Source: Apostichopus parvimensis (Eukaryota > Echinodermata > Holothuroidea > Aspidochirotida > Stichopodidae). Taken from it: 64,000 nucleotides of DNA. The translations under genes were made by a program, and so were the position numbers. Position 1 is the stretch's first letter; each line of letters opens with the position of its first letter. Under the pieces are notes generated by a model, which made no database searches, was not told the origin of the DNA, and was given only the letters and a program-made list of their open reading frames with translations. The stretch spans positions 382,587-446,586 of the forward strand of contig KN882225.1 of the NCBI GenBank assembly GCA_000934455.1, given 5' to 3'. Positions 57,660 through 64,000 of this stretch are shown piece after piece.

Positions 57660-58986
57660 CTTAAAATAATAAGATGCCATTCAAGGCATTGTCTGCGACG
57701 GCATTTTCAGTGGTGCAGTTTTCTACAGTCTCGTCGTTAAGTTGAAACACACTACCGTTTTTCAAAACATAGGTGTAGTAGTGGCCACCCTTATCCTGTC
57801 CTCAATGAACTACAGCGGAAATAATTTGGTAATAATAAGGTGAACACGTTGTGTCTTCAAAGTTTACATTAGAGGATGCGATGATCATTCTTTGTATAGA
57901 ATCTAGAGGTGCTTCACATTTATTGCCATCTCTTTGCGTGCGGTTTATATTTATAACTAAACAAGTCTTTCTCTGCATTCAGAGCAACGAATACCGTCAC
58001 GAACTTCGTCTGCAAAGAGGGCGGCAATGTTCTTCACAACTTCTGGCCTGTGAGGGGTGATGATAAGCATTGGCATAGACTGATTTCGTTTCTCCTCGTT
58101 TCCGCAATTCAGACATGTGACTATCTCAGTTGCGAAAGTTGTAGTGACTGGTGAGATCATATTTTCAACATATTCTTGATGCAGATTGTCAATGATGCAG
58201 TTCCAGAAAAACTCACTTGCGTCTTGCTGATCTTGGCAGTTAAGGAAAGGACCACGCACCTCGTCGGCAATGGTCTTAACAGCTTGTCTCACCGCCCTGT
58301 CACCAATTGGACGGCAGCTTTTCTCTTCTAAATTGCGAAGAATACGTGTTAACATTTCTCCAACAGCACTGTTTGAGTTGGACCGGTTTTTAAGGATGTG
58401 ACCAACGTGAGTCACCTTGACTGCCTGGACTGTCGATGCGAACCAGCATGAATTTCCGATGTTTGTAATTCCACGAGATACCGTGGGCAAGCATTTCTTG
58501 CATCTAAATGGCTCCCGTTTTACTCGGTCTGTTGTATGCGGAGACGAAGGTAAACCAACACACTTGAAATGAAACCATTGCTGACAAATATCACACTGCA
58601 CATAGGGGCTGCCATCGTTGACTTGGTAGCAAATGCAGAATTTTTCACTGGAAGGAACAATCGCGTCAACTGCATCTTCCATATGATCTGTTTGAGATTC
58701 AATGTCTCCTTGATCAGCTTTTTGGCGTTCTCCTAGGTCCCCAGTTGAGCAACTGAGTACCTCATTCTCCGAGTGTAGTACGTGGGTGTATTTAGTCTTT
58801 TGTAGATCTTGAAACCACTTTTCGACCATACCATCTTTCATATACGTCTTGTAAAGGTAGAAACTGAGATCCAATACGGTTTTCAACTTGTGCTCAGCGG
58901 GGCCTAGAAGGCTCGAAGCTACTCGGTACCAGAGGCTGTCATGGCGACGGTGTGAATTCGCTGTTTGTGCGGCTGATGATGTATTT
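57660..58986 (-). pseudogene. PHD finger plus ubiquitin-specific protease
   Basis: Exon starts at 58986 after a tctcagttttcag acceptor. The first part (HDSLWYRVASSLLGPAEHKL, DLSFYLYKTYMKDG) resembles OTU-like/vertnin-like N-terminal regions. Then a PHD finger: FCICYQVNDGSPYVQCDICQ, QWFHFKCVGL, FRCKKC. Then the USP core: RGITNIGNSCWFASTVQAVK (catalytic Cys box), QDQQDASEFFW, CLNCGNEEKRNQSMPML and RCSECRE (zinc pairs), LVININR, and GGHYYTYVLKNGSVF (catalytic His box). USPs remove ubiquitin from proteins; PHD fingers usually read histone tails. A frame shift near 57955, an in-frame TGA just before the His box and a TAA after it interrupt the sequence. All key residues remain. Confidence 0.8.
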
Positions 58987-58989
58987 CTG

Positions 58990-59560
58990 AAAACTGAGAA
59001 GAGAGCAAATATGAATATCGCAATGCATGCTGTGGTTTCAGGTAGATTATAAGGTTTCTCACAGTCCGTTTGTGACTCCTTCAGAAAGCATGCGACGTTA
59101 AAATAAATAAACTTTAATCGTTTCCTTTACTATGCTCTTTCATATAAGGCATATCATAAATACAAATTAAGTCACAACTGCACGCCATTATAGGCATATG
59201 TGCGCAAATGTATTTATTTTTTCCCATGATCGATTTTGATACTATATGTTGTATGAATAAAGGATTTAGGGATCTGAACATTTCAAATAAAGCGTTATAT
59301 TATTCGCACATTTATTTCTGCTATGCCTTATGAAGGAGCATAGTAGGAGAAAGAAATAAATTGACCTTTTTAATTAAAAAAACAAATATCAGTGAATTTT
59401 TGGCCAACTTACAAAGACCTAACATTCAAGAACCGCAGAACGGGGTAGGGGTGGTGAACAAAGCAAGGAAAGAAGAACTACCCCCCCCCCCACTTGTTTG
59501 CAAACTATTGAGATATCTAAAAAAATTAATCGAAGTGCTCCCCTTTCTCTTTATGCTGAT
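58990..59560. other. 5' flank of the USP-transposase-Ulp1 locus
   Basis: AT-rich sequence; an upstream exon must exist on the minus strand, but I could not place it. No satellite units like those on the other side were found. Confidence 0.35.
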
Positions 59561-60110
59561 CGATTAAAAGAATTAAAATTATTCACTGTTATTCGTGATT
59601 ATAGAATTACTCTACTTACTCATATCTCGAACTTGCCTTTTTATGAGGGTATCTGCACCAATGAGTTAAAAATTGCTAAGGTCTTTCCTGATAAAAATCC
59701 TGCGGAGCGTAATTACTTGTTTCAAATTACCGACCTGTTTCAGTTTTACCTGCGTTTGGCACAGTTATTCATCACCAGATTTTACTTAATAAATAATAGT
59801 ATAGATATGGAATTCGGGTTGTGGCACTCAAATTGTTTGAACTGTATCGTACAAATAGGGAAACAGTTTGCTCGTTTTAACGCAATGACTGTACTCTTTA
59901 AATATTAATATTGGCGTCTTGCAAGTTTCCATATTGGGACCTCTTCTTTTCATATTACATACTAATGGTATGGATGTAAGTCATCACGTCTCCTTGAGTT
60001 TATATTATTTGCCGACGACATAACTGTATATTATCATAATCTCGATGTTAACGAAGCCCTTTAAATTGCATATTTGGAATTAAATCACGATCTGACAGCT
60101 TAGAAAAAAA
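59560..60110 (+). mobile_element. LINE fragment, decayed
   Basis: Early RT text NLPFYEGICTNELKIAKVFP is followed 300 bp later by GVLQVSILGPLLFILHTNGM and, in another frame, LFADDITVYYHNLDVNEALK (the FADD box). Jockey/CR1/L2-type RT. Several frame changes; the QFGF block is missing or unrecognisable. An old, dead copy. Confidence 0.7.
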
Positions 60111-60114
60111 AACC

Positions 60115-61075
60115 CATCTCCCTCCACCGCACATCCTCGTCTGCCACCCGTCCTTTCCCTTGTCACACCTTCTCTCTCCACTTAATTCTCTATCTGTCCT
60201 TCCACGGTCTATTTGTTACCCCCTCTCTTTGGCCCTTCAACAGTTTATCTTTTACCCCCCCCCCCCCGAATTCTTTCTTCTTCCCTTTGTTCACTAATCC
60301 GTTTATGTCCTTTGTGTTCACCTTTCTTCTCTGTGACTCGACTAGCACTTTGTCTCCAGAGAAATTCCTGATGGGATCGAACCGTCAAGCCCACTAACTT
60401 TTTCACATTGATTTGATTTGACATGATCTGATTTTAATGCCCTTCTTCTTATACCTCAATATTATCAGGTATAGAATATGAAAAATATTTTAAGAAAACC
60501 GTCTTTGACTATTGTTAGGTTTATGTAAAGGAAATTTTGGTTTAGATTGAAAAATAAACGTTTCTTTGATTTACGTATAAATTATCCATAGTGTTTCACC
60601 ACGATAGGCATAGAGTCGTCGGCTACCATCATAACGGTCTAGCTTGCTTTTGTATTTGGTTATTGAATAAACACAATTCTTATCTAGAAGTATATAAAAT
60701 CTTCAATGTAACCCTCTTTATTAGAAGTGTAAATTGATAAAACATTACATCTCAAAATAGAGAATTGTTTAGATTTAATTTACAGTTTACAGTGCCTTTG
60801 GCAAGTAATGGTGACGCCCCGCTAAGATAGTATCATGTTCCCTTGGGAAATGCCCCCACACCATATTAAAATAATCTTTTACAAAGTCCCCGAAAACACC
60901 TCTTCGTCTCTTCGAAAAAACTCATTCGTCTTTGAACGTTGTAAACATACCTATAATAGAAAAAACAAATTGTTTTTTGGAGTAAGCATTACCTCGCCAT
61001 CTGACATTCCGTTTTTAGTGTCCTGGTATACCTCACAGGGATTTCAGCCGGTGATTACCACCTACATATAGGCTT
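60115..61075. other. Gene-free stretch with pyrimidine-rich tract
   Basis: 60115-60310 is strongly CT-rich (many CCCTC and CTTTC words). A segment near 60345-60430 (GATGGGATCGAACCGTCAAG) could be the 3' tail of the preceding LINE. Nothing else supported. Confidence 0.4.
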
Positions 61076-61170
61076 GCACGGTAAACCGGTTTTAGTACCG
61101 AAACCGGTTTTTTCCGACCGAATTTCGGTACTATTTTTTATTTTAAGAAAACCGAAAAAACCGAAATGTG
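61076..61170. repeat. ACCGGTTTT-rich segment
   Basis: ACGGTAAACCGGTTTTAGTA, CCGAAACCGGTTTTTTCCG and ACCGAAAAAACCGAAA pack several inverted ACCGGTTT/AAACCGGT words into 90 bp, as seen in the terminal repeats of some hAT elements. The opposite end was not found. Confidence 0.4.
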
Positions 61171-61325
61171 AATTGCAAATACTCGAAAAAAAAACAAAGC
61201 TAAAGCTTCCATTCATCATTTGTTGACTTTGGTTTCTCCTATTTACTGTTCTTTTTGCAATATGAAAGTAAATTGCAATAAGAGAAAGCTTTTCTGATAG
61301 ACGACATTGTCAGCTACGATCGGCA

Positions 61326-63060
61326 CCAGTGGCGTAGGAAGGTACTTTTGAGTGTGGAGGGGGGGTGGGGCCGAAGACTGATAGCCGGTCTGGGGGCGAA
61401 TTTTTTTCCAAACAGGTTTGCAATTACGGAGTTTTCAGCCAATCAGATTGCTCGTGACGTCAGCATCAATAATGACCATCGCTTGGAAGTTCGAAGACAT
61501 AAACTGAGTTACACCGACGCTTGATTGAGTCTAGTTAAGGGGTTTCCCTTCAAACGCCCTAACTTTACTTTTAATGCTTGGAAACCTCACTTATGATACA
61601 TACGCTACATTCTATTCGGTTCGTGTTTACGTTATCCACGATTCGTGAACCGTTCTATTGAAATCAGAATTCGTTTCGTGGAATGGGTAGGCCTACACTA
61701 AAAGCAACTTCACGACGCGAGTTCACGAGTCTTGAGTGAATATACGCAAAACAGTATAGTGTACAGTATGATATATTTCCGTCACTGCACTGTGTACAGA
61801 GTTATAATACATATAGGCCTACAGCGCATGTGTGATGCACCCTGTACGAAACATTCACAGTGCGATGTTATCGATTAATGCCTTCACAGAAAACTTCGAT
61901 GAAAGTAGATCATACAATACTAGTGTGCTAAATATGTCTAAACCAATTGCAAACATTTTCTAAATATATGTACGAAAAGCTACGGGTAATTTTGAACGGC
62001 TATATCTTCGTTGCAACAAATGGATGCAGAACCTCGAAGTGAAGGTTTCTATGGTGATGACGTAACTTTTCCGACCAATCATGAACGACTATTTACGCAC
62101 ACTTGCAAAAAATCGCGGCCTGGGGGAGGGGTCTAAGGGGGAGGGGTTGTCCCCCTGGGAAAAGAAAAAAAACGGAGAGGGGTGAAAATGCTGGTGGTCA
62201 AACCGAACAGCCAATTAAGGTACCACCTCTTCTTCTCGGGTGGCTTTCTTCTCTAAACAAATATACCTCCGGTGATAATTTGGCCAGTGGGCAAAAAATT
62301 GATTTGAGAAAAATGAAATCAACGTTTCTGATAATATCTATTATTTTAATTGCGAAAAATCCACGTTTGTACCACTTTTGCGTGTGTTATCAAATAATGT
62401 GGGGTTTATTTTAATTAAAGTAGAATGGTAGAAGAATATTTGGTGGAAAAGGGGGCGATTGGAGTAATTTTGGAAATTTTATTGCCTTTCGGGCTCAAGT
62501 TTTTCTGCTTCTTCACGCAAATAAAAATGGGTTAAAGTTCGTTGCCCTGTAGCTAAAACTCAGACGCTTCGTACAGTGAGACGGAAATTTGAAGGTGCTG
62601 TGCATGGTCGATGTGTCAGAAAAGGGATTGAATGGTACCTCTTTGATTAAAAAACTGTGAATTGTCTTCACACATGCAACGCTTTTAATAAACTTATGTT
62701 AATTTCTTCACTCATAATTCGTTATTAATCAGGACAGTCTATTGGAATTCAACTGGACGAACTCGTATAAAAAACTTTCTGTTTCTTATAATGGTATTCT
62801 TTTAAGTATTGTTTTTAACAACATATCGTTGCACTTACCTTCCTGTATGCTATTCAAAACTTCCTCTTCGGAATAATCATGGCGTTTAAAAAACGGCATG
62901 TTGGCCCAATTAAAATGAATACAGTTATAAATTATGCCAACGTGATAGTGTAACGGTTGCACACTTGGAGTAATATCCCTCTGAAGTTACTCCTTCATAT
63001 CTTGCTCAATATACAGTATTTTACATAGTTACCGGTATAGTAACTACATTTTTTCCAAAA
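61326..63060. other. Gene-free stretch, possibly hAT-derived in part
   Basis: Starts with CAGTGGCGTAGGAAGGTAC, a hAT-like terminus without a partner. GGGGGAGGGGTC text near 62120 is typical of the inside of such elements. No exon supported. Confidence 0.3.
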
Positions 63061-63064
63061 ACGA

Positions 63065-64000
63065 ATGTGCGGCTGAGTCTATCAAAAGTGATAAAGATTC
63101 AAGCCAAGAATCCTATGTATACAAATGATACAGCAAATGTTATGAATTCACCTCTTTGTTTTTATATTCAAGCTTTCCGATACCAAAATACAGACTACAC
63201 TCTCAAAACATTTGGGTTAAAATTTACCCAAATTGGGTCACTTTTTGAGCCAAATGAAAGTCAGGAGGGAACTTTTCTTACCTAGTCTGGAATATCAGCT
63301 CAAACAGGGACAGCCTACATCAGAGGCGCAATTGCTCAGCCCCCCACCCCACCCCCTATTGAAACCTCAAGAAGATCGAAGGACCAAAAATCGGTCTTCA
63401 AATATTAGCTTCTTCGATGTTAAATCGATGCACATTAAAGCAGCAGTTTGCATCTTGGCCCCCTTAGATCTGAGATAAAAAATAATTATCAAAAGGAGAG
63501 AGAGAACACCCCCTCCCGTTAACCCCCTCCTCATTCAGCCATTCAGCTGCACCCACTAAAAAGTCCTGGAAACATCATTGTTCGAGCAATCTCAGATTAA
63601 GGTTTAGAAGTGAACTTTCGAAACTTTTGAAAGTGCCCATCAGAAGTTGTTTCCCCACCCCCAACTTGTTGGTATCTTGCTACACCTCTTACCCAACTCC
63701 CCCTCCCAGGCAATAAATTTGAAAACGTATCAACCCCCAACTGCATCAGCACACTTTCAAGTCATTTTTTGTCGGATAAAGGGACAATTACATAAAGTGA
63801 CTTGTATTTTTCGACAAAAAAGAGATGTAAAACATATTCGGAAGTAAGAAGAAAAGTACAATAAACTATATGCAGTAAATCCAGAGGCATGTCACATTTT
63901 TCAAACAAGGGAATCACCTTAGAGTCCTGAATAAAGGTAGGGGAGATCCAGTAGAGTTGAGCCACAAGTAGAGTTGAACCACCAGCCCAAAATGTTATTT
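63065..64000. other. Gene-free right edge
   Basis: Includes the inverted repeat TTTGGGT...ACCCAAA (about 63210-63231) and C-rich runs; no supported gene. Confidence 0.35.

Noticed and set aside
61326-62200. Complete hAT element starting CAGTGGCGTAGG
   Set aside because: No matching CCTACGCCACTG end or target duplication was found to the right.
1-64000. CRISPR arrays, operons, riboswitches or ribosome binding sites
   Set aside because: The window is animal DNA with introns; the short repeats lack regular spacers and no prokaryotic features are seen.

Overview
The window is eukaryotic, from an animal genome. It has sparse coding sequence, GT-AG introns, long AT-rich gene-free stretches, (ATA)n and homopolymer tracts, CpG-rich patches and very many transposable elements. 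The recurring word TAGGCCTA, the element families and the minisatellite style suggest a marine invertebrate deuterostome, possibly an echinoderm; this is inference and no gene here fixes the species. Two N gaps (36926-37280 and 51691-51740) show a draft assembly. At the second gap the two contig ends carry the same 1558 bp.

Left third (1-26 kb). A decayed CACTA/Tnp2-like transposase lies on the minus strand (339-2237). After it come small inverted-repeat elements, a G-rich minisatellite, an exact 192-bp hAT-type MITE with a perfect 8-bp target duplication (7040-7231) and an array of 17 GATATC palindromes (9629-10012). This array sits just upstream of a four-exon integrase-core (DDE) gene (10144-14455). 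A cluster of TCACACACGTGAC-type sites follows. A minus-strand HECT-domain gene (18041-19087, with probable upstream exons out to about 26.2 kb) keeps the catalytic Cys region but has several frame breaks.

Middle (26-46 kb). There is a LINE reverse-transcriptase fragment, a probable divergent promoter region (28.6-29.7 kb), a tRNA-Ser-like SINE, and an internally deleted P-element-like transposase with a THAP-type N-terminus (32021-35486, minus). A promoter-like module is shared by two loci 6 kb apart. A piggyBac-type transposase split by two introns lies at 36613-38772. A minus-strand gene follows (38961-41571); its first exon looks like the N-terminal domain of the DUF4806-associated protein family. 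It starts 94 bp after a second, better preserved CACTA/Tnp2-like transposase (41666-43741, minus). A pearl/HINE-like element with 143-bp core repeats follows.

Right third (46-64 kb). A degenerate minisatellite hosts a second clear MITE. A contig-overlap duplication comes next, then a satellite of about 240 bp per unit. Directly beyond that array is the most striking locus, on the minus strand at 54540-58986: PHD finger, ubiquitin-specific protease, DDE-type transposase and Ulp1/SENP protease, apparently once a single long reading frame. This is the best candidate for an undescribed system: a transposon coding for both a deubiquitinase and a deSUMOylase-like protease. A second LINE fragment and mostly featureless sequence close the window.

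Most coding regions carry one-base frame breaks, several in homopolymers. Part may be element decay and part assembly error. I saw no LTR retroelement, Polinton or other virus-like copy.
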